Notes under the pieces: generated by a model
The model's database searches: none
Seen by the model: only the letters and a program-made list of their open reading frames with translations
What the model was told of the DNA's origin: nothing
Shown here: positions 9,233-16,598 of the stretch, one piece after another
Layout of the letters: each line of letters begins with the position of its first letter
Position numbering within the stretch: position 1 is the first letter of the stretch
Assembly (NCBI RefSeq): GCF_007858535.1
Contig: NZ_CP040174.1
Span: 1,674,001-1,738,000, forward strand
Direction: 5' to 3'
Length of the DNA stretch: 64,000 nucleotides
DNA from: Arthrobacter sp. UKPF54-2
Lineage (GTDB): Bacteria; Actinomycetota; Actinomycetes; Actinomycetales; Micrococcaceae
Program-made: the position numbers and the translations under genes

Positions 9233-9934
9233 ATGGCGAAGAAATCCGAGGGTCCCGAGATTTCCCGCGTGTCCAGGCCGCGGCTCTATGAGCAGCTCGT
9301 GGCTCAGCTCCTGGACTTCATCGCGGCGGCCGAGCTGGGTCCCGGCGACCTCCTGCCGGCCGAACGGGACCTGGCCGAACGGCTGGGTGTCTCGCGCGCC
9401 ACCCTGGCGCAGGCGCTCGTGGCGCTGGAGGTGCTGGGGGTCATCGACGTCCAGCACGGCACCGGCGCCGTGCTGGTCTACCGCCCCAACGTGCCGGCGG
9501 TCATCAAGGGGCTGCGGGAACACCGCAGCAGGCTTCCGGAGATCGTCGAGGCCCGCAGTACCCTCGAGGTCAAGCTCGCCGAACTGGCCGCCGCCCGGCG
9601 GACCGACCAGGACATGCGGGCCATTGACGCCGCGATCGACGCCATGGCCGAGGAGGTCGCCGCCGGCTCCAAGGGGGCGCGCGGCGACGAACTATTCCAC
9701 CAGGCGGTCACGGCCGCCGCCCACTCCGCGGTATTGGGCCAGCTGATGGCGTTCATCGCGGAAATGATCCTGGAGACGCGGCTGGAGTCCCTGGGCCAGC
9801 CGGGGCGTCCTGAGCAGTCCATCGCCTCGCACCGGAAGATCGCCGACGCCATCCGGGCGCAGGACGCCAAGGGTGCCGCCGCGGCCATGATGGCCCACAT
9901 CGACATGGTGTCCGACGTCGAACTTCTCAAGTAG
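9233..9934 (+). CDS. GntR/FadR-type transcriptional regulator (FCD domain)
   Basis: A 233-residue regulator. A winged helix spans about residues 14-80 (LYEQLVAQLLDFI, AERDLAERLGVSRATLAQAL, DVQHGTGAVLVYRP), and an all-helical FCD ligand domain follows from about 95 (EIVEARSTLEVKLAELAA to DAKGAAAAMMAHI). FCD domains usually bind a metal-coordinated organic acid. AGAGGAA lies just before the ATG. It is divergent from the carrier/CoA-transferase/carboxyltransferase operon and probably controls it in response to the substrate or its CoA ester, as MatR does for malonate genes. Confidence 0.9.
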   Translation: MAKKSEGPEISRVSRPRLYEQLVAQLLDFIAAAELGPGDLLPAERDLAERLGVSRATLAQALVALEVLGVIDVQHGTGAVLVYRPNVPAVIKGLREHRSRLPEIVEARSTLEVKLAELAAARRTDQDMRAIDAAIDAMAEEVAAGSKGARGDELFHQAVTAAAHSAVLGQLMAFIAEMILETRLESLGQPGRPEQSIASHRKIADAIRAQDAKGAAAAMMAHIDMVSDVELLK

Positions 9935-9954
9935 CCGGCGCCGGACTGCCGGGC

Positions 9955-10206
9955 TTAGCCGTTGTAGCCCTCCACCTGCGTGACGGGACGCGCCTGGGCG
10001 TCGTCAGGATTCTCGCCGTATTGCTTCTTGGCCCGTCGCTGCCGCAGCAGGTCCCAGCACTGGTCCAGGTTCTCCTCGAGCTGGCGGAGCCGGAGCCGGT
10101 CCGGGACGTGGTCATGGTCGGCACTTGCGGACTCTGCCCGTTCCCGGAGCTCTCGTTCCTCCTCCACCAGCGAGGTGATGCGCTGGAGGATGTCCTGTTC
10201 GTCCAT
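9955..10206 (-). CDS. DUF2630-type small protein
   Basis: An 83-residue hydrophilic protein matching the DUF2630 family in length and pattern (DEQDILQRITSLVEEERELR at the start, DRLRLRQLEENLDQCWDLLRQRRAKK in the middle). It is strongly helical, charged and probably a coiled-coil hairpin in the cytoplasm. The function of the family is unknown. It stands alone, convergent with the GntR regulator. Confidence 0.8.
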   Translation of the reverse strand: MDEQDILQRITSLVEEERELRERAESASADHDHVPDRLRLRQLEENLDQCWDLLRQRRAKKQYGENPDDAQARPVTQVEGYNG

Positions 10207-10272
10207 GGTGTCCTACTTCCTGCATTCCTGACGTGTTGGGTATCCGCCAGCGTAATCACGGCCGTCACGGCT

Positions 10273-10331
10273 GGCCAGAGGCCGGCAGGAGGACCCGCCC
10301 CGCGGCGGTCCCTCCGGCCGGCCCCCTGGCC
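10273..10331 (-). terminator. Possible stem-loop terminator of the chaplin-like gene
   Basis: A long imperfect GC-rich inverted repeat follows the stop of the chaplin-like gene on the minus strand, with arms beginning GGCCAGAGGCCGG and ending CCCCCTGGCC. There is no T-tract. Confidence 0.35.
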
Positions 10332-10339
10332 GCACGGGC

Positions 10340-11218
10340 CTAGGCGGTCCGGCGCCGCAGCTTCAGCAGCGCACCTCCGCACAGGAAGGCCAGGGCGGCG
10401 AGGCTTGCCCCGTTCTGCCCTCCCGGTGCGGTGATGCCTGCTCCCGGGCCCGTGAGCGGCGCGGCGTGGCCGGCGGGGACGAAACCGACGCTTTGTGCGG
10501 TGCACTGCGCCCCGGCGGCCTTGCCGGCGCCTGATGCGCCGCCCGAGGCGCCGCCGCCGGAGCGGCTGCCGGGCGGGGTGGCCGCGCCGTCAGTCCCGGG
10601 TTCCGCCGGGACTCCGGCGGTGGCGGCGGAATCGCCGAGCAGCCCGATCGACGTCGCCCCGAGCGTCACCGGTGCGGTGGCGGGGGCCGTGACCTGGGTG
10701 CCGGAGGCGGTGCCGGCGTCGCCGGAGGTGGTGTTCCCGCCGGTGCCGTTGGAGGGGGCCGGGGTGGTGGTTCCGTCGCTCCCGCCGGCGCTCTCCCCGG
10801 TGGTGCCGCTGGAGTCCCCGGCCGGTGCCCCGCCGGCGCTTCCGCCGGTGGCGGCGGAGTCGCCGAGCAGCCCGATCGACGTCGCCCCGAGCGTCACCGG
10901 TGCGGTGACAGGGGCGGTGACCTGGGTGCCGGAGGCGGTGCCGTCGTCGCCGGAGGTGGTGTTACCGCCGGTGCTGCTGGATGCCGGGGCGGTGGTGCCG
11001 TTGCTCCCGCCGGTGATGGCGGCGGAATCGCCGAGCAGCCCGATCGACGTCGCCCCGAGCGTCACCGGTGCGGTGACAGGGGCGATGACCTGGGTGCCGG
11101 AGGCGAGGCTGTCATTGCCGGACGTGGTATCCGCCGCATAGGCGACCGACGTTCCGAGGGCCAGCAATCCGCCGGCAAAGAGGGTGCCAAGCAGCCCTCT
11201 GCGCACGTTTGCATGCAT
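10340..11218 (-). CDS. Chaplin-like repeat surface protein lacking the chaplin cysteines
   Basis: A 292-residue exported protein. A signal peptide (residues 1-23, ending AYAA) is followed by three near-identical units of about 38 core residues, SGTQV.APVTAPVTLGATSIGLLGDSA, separated by Ser/Gly/Thr/Pro-rich linkers. Position for position the unit resembles the Streptomyces chaplin domain (GNQ..VPV..PVNVCGN..VIGL), but both Cys positions are replaced. The C-terminus has a hydrophobic stretch and the tail KLRRRTA, as in wall-sorting signals, with no clear LPXTG. It is probably a surface-active or wall protein. ATG 11218 is chosen because GGAGAG precedes it and it leads straight into the signal peptide. 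I infer the chaplin relation from the pattern only. Confidence 0.75.
   Translation of the reverse strand: MHANVRRGLLGTLFAGGLLALGTSVAYAADTTSGNDSLASGTQVIAPVTAPVTLGATSIGLLGDSAAITGGSNGTTAPASSSTGGNTTSGDDGTASGTQVTAPVTAPVTLGATSIGLLGDSAATGGSAGGAPAGDSSGTTGESAGGSDGTTTPAPSNGTGGNTTSGDAGTASGTQVTAPATAPVTLGATSIGLLGDSAATAGVPAEPGTDGAATPPGSRSGGGASGGASGAGKAAGAQCTAQSVGFVPAGHAAPLTGPGAGITAPGGQNGASLAALAFLCGGALLKLRRRTA
10623..10741 (-). repeat. Chaplin-like repeat unit, copy 3
   Basis: The C-terminal copy of a roughly 119-base coding repeat, nearly identical in DNA to the copies at 10851-10971 and 11019-11137. The core GAGCAGCCCGATCGACGTC (plus strand) is the same in all three. Confidence 0.9.
10851..10971 (-). repeat. 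Chaplin-like repeat unit, copy 2
   Basis: The middle copy. DNA identity with copies 1 and 3 is near complete over the core, which points to recent tandem duplication or gene conversion. Confidence 0.9.
11019..11137 (-). repeat. Chaplin-like repeat unit, copy 1
   Basis: The N-terminal copy, directly after the signal peptide. It differs slightly at its start (NDSLASGTQVIAPV) from the other two. Confidence 0.9.
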
Positions 11219-11280
11219 GATGAACTCTCCTGAAGGTGTTGGTGTGGCGGGCATCCAGGAAGGAAGCCCGATTGGCCGCG

Positions 11281-11305
11281 GCCCGCCCGTTTCGGGCAGG
11301 CGGGC
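11281..11305 (-). terminator. Stem-loop after secreted Ala/Pro-rich protein gene
   Basis: GCCCGCC (11281-11287) pairs with GGCGGGC (11299-11305) just after the stop at 11311 in the minus direction. There is no T-run, so termination strength is uncertain. Confidence 0.4.
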
Positions 11306-11310
11306 ACCAA

Positions 11311-12207
11311 CTAGTCGGGAGAGGAGCCGGGGTCGAAGGACACCGGGTCGGGGGCGGCAGTGAGCGGGTTGCGGGCGTTGCCCGTCCCCGACGGCGGCCG
11401 AAGTTTGAAGGCCATGGTCTCGGCCGCAGCGCCTGCTCCCGGACCGGGCGCAGGCTGGCTGCTCCCCGCAGCGGATCCCGGAATGCCGGGAACCGTGGCC
11501 GGGGCTTCACCGGGGCGGGGGTGGTGCTCCGCCGGCCCCGCCGCCTCGCTTGGGCTTGTGCCGGCAAGGTCCGAGGGGCGGTGCGGAGCCCGGGGCTGCG
11601 CGGTGGCGGCAGGCGGCACAGCGCGCCCCGCCGCAGCAGAATCCGAATCAGCCCGGGCCGGGCTAGAGCTCGCGGCCCCGCCGGGATCTGTTGCGGGCAC
11701 TGCGGGAGCGGGTGCGGCGGGCAGGATTGCCGGTGCCGTTGGCAACGGCACACGGCCGGTCAGCACGACGTCGAGCGGGTCCAGCCCGCGTGCCGACGCG
11801 GGCACGAGCCCGGCAAGAATGGGGCTGGCCGTCTGGATTACTCCTGAAACCGTGCCGTTCACGAGCTCAACGGCAGGGGAGGCCAGCTCCGTCAGTGCAC
11901 TCGACGGAACCACCGTTCCGGCCGGGATTGCGGCGCCCGCCAGCTCAACGGCGCCCGGGAGGATGCTCAAAACCGGGGACAACAGCCCAGAGCTGTCGCC
12001 CCCGGAACTTGGTGGCGTGGACACGGCCGGCGCGGCGGCAGCGGAGAGCGCCGGGCCCGGCCTTCCGGAGACTTCGTCGTTTGGCGCGCCGGTCGCCGCA
12101 CCCGCGCTTGTCGCGGAAAGAGTTAGCCACACTGCGGCCGCGGCGCCGGCCAGCAGCACGGGTCGCAGCAGGCGCGAGGCGCGTCCGGAATGTCGTTCGT
12201 TCTTCAC
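11311..12207 (-). CDS. Secreted Ala/Pro/Ser-rich protein of unknown function
   Basis: A 298-residue protein starting at GTG 12207 (GGGGGT 8 bases upstream). Basic residues and the hydrophobic run LLAGAAAAVWLTLS form a signal peptide ending near SAGA. A middle region (about 65-150) has alternating small and hydrophobic residues (LLSPVLSILPGAVELAG, SPAVELVNGTVSGVI). The rest is low-complexity Pro/Ala/Ser. No catalytic motif is seen. It lies upstream of the chaplin-like gene on the same strand, so the pair may form a surface layer; this is inferred from location and composition. I do not recognise the family. Confidence 0.65.
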   Translation of the reverse strand: MKNERHSGRASRLLRPVLLAGAAAAVWLTLSATSAGAATGAPNDEVSGRPGPALSAAAAPAVSTPPSSGGDSSGLLSPVLSILPGAVELAGAAIPAGTVVPSSALTELASPAVELVNGTVSGVIQTASPILAGLVPASARGLDPLDVVLTGRVPLPTAPAILPAAPAPAVPATDPGGAASSSPARADSDSAAAGRAVPPAATAQPRAPHRPSDLAGTSPSEAAGPAEHHPRPGEAPATVPGIPGSAAGSSQPAPGPGAGAAAETMAFKLRPPSGTGNARNPLTAAPDPVSFDPGSSPD

Positions 12208-12442
12208 GTGCAACACCCCCAGGTGCGGCGCAGTAATCGAGACGAAAAGTTCGGCAACTTCCGTCACCGTAGCCACACCCGAAACCTGAAGTCCAGAGTT
12301 GCAGCGAGAATTTCCCAATATGATCAGCTTGCTTATTATTTTCCGTCTTCCTAAAGTTGAAGGGGTAAGGCAACCAAAAACCCCGCGTGGGACTTGCCCG
12401 GCCCGACGGCCGACACCCCCTCGCGCTGGCCAAGGAGGACAC

Positions 12443-13009
12443 ATGTCGGAGCACACCATTGCAGGCAAAAAGGTCGCGTTTCTGCTGACGGACGGCGTCG
12501 AACAGATCGAGCTGACCAGCCCGTGGGACGCCGTCAAGGAAGCCGGTGGCGAACCCACCCTGGTGGCGCCCAAGGACGGAAAATTGCAGGGCTACGACGG
12601 CACCGAAAAGGGCGAGACGTTCGACGTCGACCTCGCCGTGGACCAAGCCCGCGCCTCCGACTTCGACGCCCTGGTGATCCCCGGCGGCGTCGTCAACGCC
12701 GACCATCTCCGGGTCCACAAGGGTGCCCAGGACTTCGTCCGTGGGTTCTTCGAACAGCACAAGCCGGTGGCCTCGATCTGCCACGGACCCTGGCTGCTGA
12801 TCGACGCCGGCGTCGTCAGCGGGCGGAACGTGACCTCGTACCACACGCTGCAGACCGACCTGAAGAACGCGGGCGCCAACTGGAGCGACGAGGAAGTGGT
12901 GGTGGACCAAGGACTCGTGACCAGCCGGAACCCGCACGACCTGCCCGCGTTCAACAGCAAGCTGCTGGAGGAAATCGCCGAAGGCGAGCACGCCGGCCAG
13001 ACCGCCTAG
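12443..13009 (+). CDS. DJ-1/PfpI family protein (stress protein 18 type)
   Basis: A 188-residue class I glutamine-amidotransferase-like protein. The nucleophile elbow VASICHGPW carries the conserved Cys, and LLTDGVEQIELTSPWDAV and ALVIPGGVVNADHLR are further family marks. Members act as deglycases, chaperones or peptidases; the exact activity cannot be read here. ATG 12443 is chosen because GGAGG lies 4 bases upstream; the longer open frame has no such site. It is probably stress-related and cytoplasmic. Confidence 0.9.
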   Translation: MSEHTIAGKKVAFLLTDGVEQIELTSPWDAVKEAGGEPTLVAPKDGKLQGYDGTEKGETFDVDLAVDQARASDFDALVIPGGVVNADHLRVHKGAQDFVRGFFEQHKPVASICHGPWLLIDAGVVSGRNVTSYHTLQTDLKNAGANWSDEEVVVDQGLVTSRNPHDLPAFNSKLLEEIAEGEHAGQTA

Positions 13010-13178
13010 GCGGGACGCCGGCCGTCGGGATCCGCCGGCACCGGGCTGGGTTGTCCGTGCCGGAGCCGGGCCTATGAACTGTGCCCGATTTCCGGCAGGA
13101 TATGCCCTGTAAGCCGCGCCGGAGCGGCGGCTGACGCCTGCCTGCTCCCCCGCCACCAGCCATCAAGGAGTCCCGGCT

Positions 13179-13592
13179 ATGACGACGCTCAATCCCTACC
13201 TTGGCTTCCGCGACACCGCGAAGGATGCCATGACCTTCTACCAGTCCGTGTTCGGCGGGGAGCTGAACATGAGCACCTTCGCCGAATTCCAGGCGAGTGA
13301 GGACCCCGCCGAGCAGGACAAGATCATGCACGCCATGCTGACCAGCGACAAGGGGATGGTGCTGATGGGGGCCGACACGCCCAACAGCATGGACTACACC
13401 CCCGGCAACAACTTCTCGGTCTCCCTCAGCGGCACCGACGAGGCCGAGCTGCGCGGCTACTGGGACAAACTGTCCGACGGCGGAACGGTCAGCATGCCGC
13501 TGGAGAAGGCCCCCTGGGGCGACACCTTCGGCATGTGCAAGGACAAGTTCGGCGTGGACTGGCTCGTCAACATCGCGCCGGCCGCCGGCTAG
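13179..13592 (+). CDS. PhnB-like VOC-fold protein
   Basis: A 137-residue protein of the PhnB/3-demethylubiquinone-methyltransferase-like VOC group. The opening NPYLGFRDTAKDAMTFYQSV and closing WGDTFGMCKDKFGVDWLVN are typical. Proteins of this group are mostly uncharacterised despite the methyltransferase name. It stands alone with a GGAG ribosome site (AAGGAGTC) upstream. Confidence 0.88.
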   Translation: MTTLNPYLGFRDTAKDAMTFYQSVFGGELNMSTFAEFQASEDPAEQDKIMHAMLTSDKGMVLMGADTPNSMDYTPGNNFSVSLSGTDEAELRGYWDKLSDGGTVSMPLEKAPWGDTFGMCKDKFGVDWLVNIAPAAG

Positions 13593-13600
13593 CGGGAAGC

Positions 13601-13639
13601 CGCCGGCCGGGCACCCCGCGGCAGGGTGCCCGGCCGGCG
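13601..13639. terminator. Strong stem-loop between convergent genes
   Basis: A perfect 16-base inverted repeat (CGCCGGCCGGGCACCC and its complement) with a 7-base loop lies between the VOC gene and the small gene opposite. It probably terminates both. Confidence 0.65.
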
Positions 13640-13651
13640 TCGCGCCCTGGC

Positions 13652-13924
13652 TCAGTCGGGGCTGGTGTCCGTGGTGAGGCCACGGTCATCCGCCGTCTTT
13701 TCATCCTGTTCCTCGGCCGGTCCGGGCACTTTGTTCGCGTCGCCTGCGCCGGGGGCGTGGCCTTCCGCGCCGCCCGACGGTCCGCCCGACGTCGGCGCCG
13801 CAGCGCCCGTGGTGCCGGTGCCGCTCGCACTGCTAGCGCTGCCGGGGTCGCGGGGAACGGGCGTCCCGTCCTCTGCCACCCCGTCGCTGACGATGTCTCC
13901 CGGGTCGGCGGGTGTGCTGCTCAT
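13652..13924 (-). CDS. Small acidic low-complexity protein
   Basis: A 90-residue hydrophilic protein (start ATG 13924, GGGAGG upstream) rich in Gly, Ser, Thr, Asp and Pro, without hydrophobic segments. It is probably intrinsically disordered. No family is recognised. The good ribosome site and downstream terminator favour a real gene, but composition alone could mislead. Confidence 0.5.
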   Translation of the reverse strand: MSSTPADPGDIVSDGVAEDGTPVPRDPGSASSASGTGTTGAAAPTSGGPSGGAEGHAPGAGDANKVPGPAEEQDEKTADDRGLTTDTSPD

Positions 13925-14043
13925 GCGTGCCTCCCATGCTGGCCTGCGGGACGTGCGCCCCGAATGTTCCACCCAAGGTACAGCGGGCCCGGACCGGCGT
14001 ACAGGCCGCCGCGTCCCTGCCGCCGCTTCGGGCGCGGGCTGTC

Positions 14044-14056
14044 AGTATGCTTACTA
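14044..14056. promoter_or_regulatory. AGTATRCTTACTA element upstream of hydrolase pair
   Basis: AGTATGCTTACTA lies 39 bases before the ATG at 14095. It matches 12 of 13 bases of AGTATACTTACTA at 41659-41671, which sits 38 bases before another start. It could be a promoter or operator shared by the two genes. Confidence 0.4.
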
Positions 14057-14094
14057 GACGCTGATCCGTGGCGTCGAACAGAAACGAGACCACC

Positions 14095-14892
14095 ATGAGC
14101 AGGCCCGTGCGCATCGAGGTCGAGGCCGCAGGACACCTCGGCCACGTCTTCGCCTCCCGGCGGCCGGCCGGCACGGCAGGGGAAGCCGCCGTCGTGCTGA
14201 TCCACGGGATCGGCGCCTCGCACCGATACCTGCAGAGGCTCCACGGGCTGCTTGCAGAATCGGTGGACACCTTCTCGATCGACCTGCCGGGCTTCGGCGC
14301 CACCCCCAGGCCGTCACACACACTCAGCGTGGCGGAGCACGCCACCTATATCCTCGGGGCCCTCGAGCAGTTGGGCGTGACGGAGTTCGTGGTGGTTGGC
14401 CACTCGATGGGCACCCAGTTCGCGGTCGAAGCGGCGCGGCAGCAGCCCTCGCGGATCCCGCACGTGGTGCTGATGGGTCCGGTGGTCAACGACCGGCGGC
14501 GCACCGTGGCGCAACAGGCCCTGGCGCTCGGCCGCGACTGCCTGTTCTTCGAGAGCCCGTCCTCCAACGCGCTTGTCTTCACCGACTACCTCCGCTGCGG
14601 ACCAAACTGGTACCTCAAAAACCTGCGGGTCATGATGGACTACCCGATCGAGGAGAAGATTGCAGGCGTCACCGCACCGGTACTCGTGATCCGCGGCGCG
14701 AACGACCCGGTAGCGCCGGCGGACTGGTGCCGCCGGCTCGCCGCCCGCGCAGCCTCCGCAACGTTCCTCGAAATCGAGGGAACCGGGCATGTGGTCCAGC
14801 ACAACCGGGCCGTCCAGGTGGCCGACTCCATCCTCGGCTTCACCGGCGCCGCGGCTTCCGGAAACGAAACGGCCCAGGGGTCTACCGCGTGA
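14095..14892 (+). CDS. Alpha/beta-fold hydrolase
   Basis: A 265-residue hydrolase. HGIGAS forms the oxyanion region, GHSMGTQ carries the nucleophile Ser, the late Asp is in IRGANDPVAP and the His in GTGHVVQHN. The substrate is unknown (ester, epoxide or similar). The ATG at 14095 is used; an earlier GTG at 14068 is in frame but has no better ribosome site. Its last 4 bases overlap the GTG of the next hydrolase gene, so the two are translationally coupled. Confidence 0.88.
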   Translation: MSRPVRIEVEAAGHLGHVFASRRPAGTAGEAAVVLIHGIGASHRYLQRLHGLLAESVDTFSIDLPGFGATPRPSHTLSVAEHATYILGALEQLGVTEFVVVGHSMGTQFAVEAARQQPSRIPHVVLMGPVVNDRRRTVAQQALALGRDCLFFESPSSNALVFTDYLRCGPNWYLKNLRVMMDYPIEEKIAGVTAPVLVIRGANDPVAPADWCRRLAARAASATFLEIEGTGHVVQHNRAVQVADSILGFTGAAASGNETAQGSTA

Positions 14893-15611
14893 GTTCGGTG
14901 CTCCGGCTCGCCGGCTGGTGGGCCCGGGACTACGCCTACGCCGCCGGCCGGCAGCTGCGCAGTGCGTTATCCCGGGTGGGCCCCGAGGAGTTCCTCAGCG
15001 GCGCGGGCCGGCCCGTGGTGGTGATCCCCGGCATCTTCGAGGACTGGCGCTTTATGCTGCCGCTGATCCGGGAGCTGCACGGAGCCGGGCATCCGGTGCA
15101 TGTGGTGACGGTGCTCCAGCGCAACCGGCTTGCCGTCCCGAAAGCGGCGGCCCTGATTGCCGGCTACCTCGGGGATCGGGACCTGCGGGACACCCTGATC
15201 GTCGCCCACAGCAAGGGCGGACTGATCGGCAAATACGTGATGATGTCGCTGGATCCGGAGCAGCGGGTCACTCGGATGGTCGCGGTCGGGTCCCCGTTTT
15301 CGGGCTCGCGTTACGCGGGCTACATGCTGCTGCCGAGCCTGCGGGCTCTGTCCCCGCGCAGCGCGGTCACCGTCCAGCTCTCCCGCGAACAACGCGTCAA
15401 CGAGCGGATCACCTCCGTCTACGGGCTCTTCGACCCGCACATCCCGGAGGGCAGTGTGCTCCCCGGTGCCCGGAACGTACTGCTGGACACGGGCGGCCAC
15501 TTCCGGATTCTCGCCCATGAGGTCACCATCAGGACGGTCCTGGCGGAGGCGGCGGCGCCGCCGGCGCCCCGGGTGGCTGCAACGCCAAAGGCCCGCGGCC
15601 CGGAGGGCTAA
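14889..15611 (+). CDS. Lipase-like alpha/beta hydrolase
   Basis: A 240-residue hydrolase, start GTG 14889 overlapping the previous stop (GTGA). VVVIPGIFEDWRFMLPL and IVAHSKGGLIGKYVMM match bacterial triacylglycerol-lipase-type proteins with Ser in AHSKG. A final His is likely in DTGGHFRIL. No signal peptide is clear. It is coupled with the upstream hydrolase, so the two probably act on related lipid or ester substrates. Its stop overlaps the stop of the opposite ANTAR gene. Confidence 0.82.
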   Translation: MSSVLRLAGWWARDYAYAAGRQLRSALSRVGPEEFLSGAGRPVVVIPGIFEDWRFMLPLIRELHGAGHPVHVVTVLQRNRLAVPKAAALIAGYLGDRDLRDTLIVAHSKGGLIGKYVMMSLDPEQRVTRMVAVGSPFSGSRYAGYMLLPSLRALSPRSAVTVQLSREQRVNERITSVYGLFDPHIPEGSVLPGARNVLLDTGGHFRILAHEVTIRTVLAEAAAPPAPRVAATPKARGPEG

Positions 15612-16342
15612 TCCTCGAAGTGGGTCCTCGCCGGACCGTGGCCCATGGCGTCAACGATTGCCGCGGCGACGGTGTGCAGCTTGACGTTGCGGGTGCTGGA
15701 CGCCGTCTTGAGCAGCTCGAACGCCTCGGCCTGGCTGCACCGGTTCTGCGCCATGATGATGCCGATCGCGACGTCGATCGCCGTGCGGGTCTCCAGCGTC
15801 GCCTTGAGGTTGACCGCCGTTTCGCTGAAGTGCGCGAACCGCACGGCCAGCCCGAGTGCCATGGTCGTCTGGCTCACGAAGATGCTGGCCAGCTGCTGGG
15901 CCCTTTCGTCGAAGCGGTGCGGCCGGTGCGAATACAGATTGAGGGCTGCCCGGGTTTCGCCGTCGAGCAGGAAGGGGACGGCGAGGATGGAGCGCATGCC
16001 GTGCTCCCGGACCCTGGCCGCGCACTGGGGCCAACGCGAGTCACCGTCCAGGTCGGCAATGTGCACCGTGACCTGTTCCCGGGATGCCGTCACGCAGGGG
16101 CCGTCGCCGAAGCCGTACTGGATCTCGTCCATGGCCTGTGCGGCGGCGCTGCTGCTGGCGACGGTGGCCGCCTTGCGCTGCCGGAGCAGGGTGATCCCAC
16201 ACAGGATTTCATCGCCGGGCTCGGACAGGCTGCGCGCCGAAACCCTGGCTAACTCGCCGAGGAATTCCTCCACGTCGGCGCTGTTCAACACAAGCTGATG
16301 CAGGTGCTGGTTGATCGATGTTGCGGTTGACTCGCTTACCAC
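15608..16342 (-). CDS. GAF-ANTAR RNA-binding regulator
   Basis: A 244-residue protein. An N-terminal GAF domain (about 20-165, with CGITLLRQRKAATVASSS and GDGPCVTA) senses a small molecule or redox state. A C-terminal ANTAR domain (about 180-235, TRTAIDVAIGIIMAQNRCSQ and AFELLKTASSTRNVKLH) binds paired hairpins in nascent RNA to prevent termination. The GTG start at 16342 follows AAGGA closely, so the start is not certain. Such stand-alone GAF-ANTAR proteins are common in Actinobacteria. Its RNA targets are unknown. Confidence 0.88.
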   Translation of the reverse strand: MVSESTATSINQHLHQLVLNSADVEEFLGELARVSARSLSEPGDEILCGITLLRQRKAATVASSSAAAQAMDEIQYGFGDGPCVTASREQVTVHIADLDGDSRWPQCAARVREHGMRSILAVPFLLDGETRAALNLYSHRPHRFDERAQQLASIFVSQTTMALGLAVRFAHFSETAVNLKATLETRTAIDVAIGIIMAQNRCSQAEAFELLKTASSTRNVKLHTVAAAIVDAMGHGPARTHFED

Positions 16343-16598
16343 TATTCCTTGATGCCGTTTCGCTCGAACCGAATCGAACCGGCCAGGCGCGGTGCACCAC
16401 AGCAAGGAAGGAGGGCAGTGGTAGCGGCAGCGTAGCCGGATCGAATAACTATCCAACGGCCTTCTGCTAAACCGTACCAAAAAGAGATTATATACAGGAC
16501 TTTGCCGGCGTTTCATCTGCCCTTCACCCGGCCAAATGACTCCCGGCCGCCGCCGACGTAGGCTTAGCCGTACCTCGAGGTATCCGGACGGAATCTGC

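Noticed and set aside
12299..12442. N-terminal extension of the DJ-1/PfpI protein
   Set aside because: The strong GGAGG site is directly before ATG 12443, and the extension is not protein-like.
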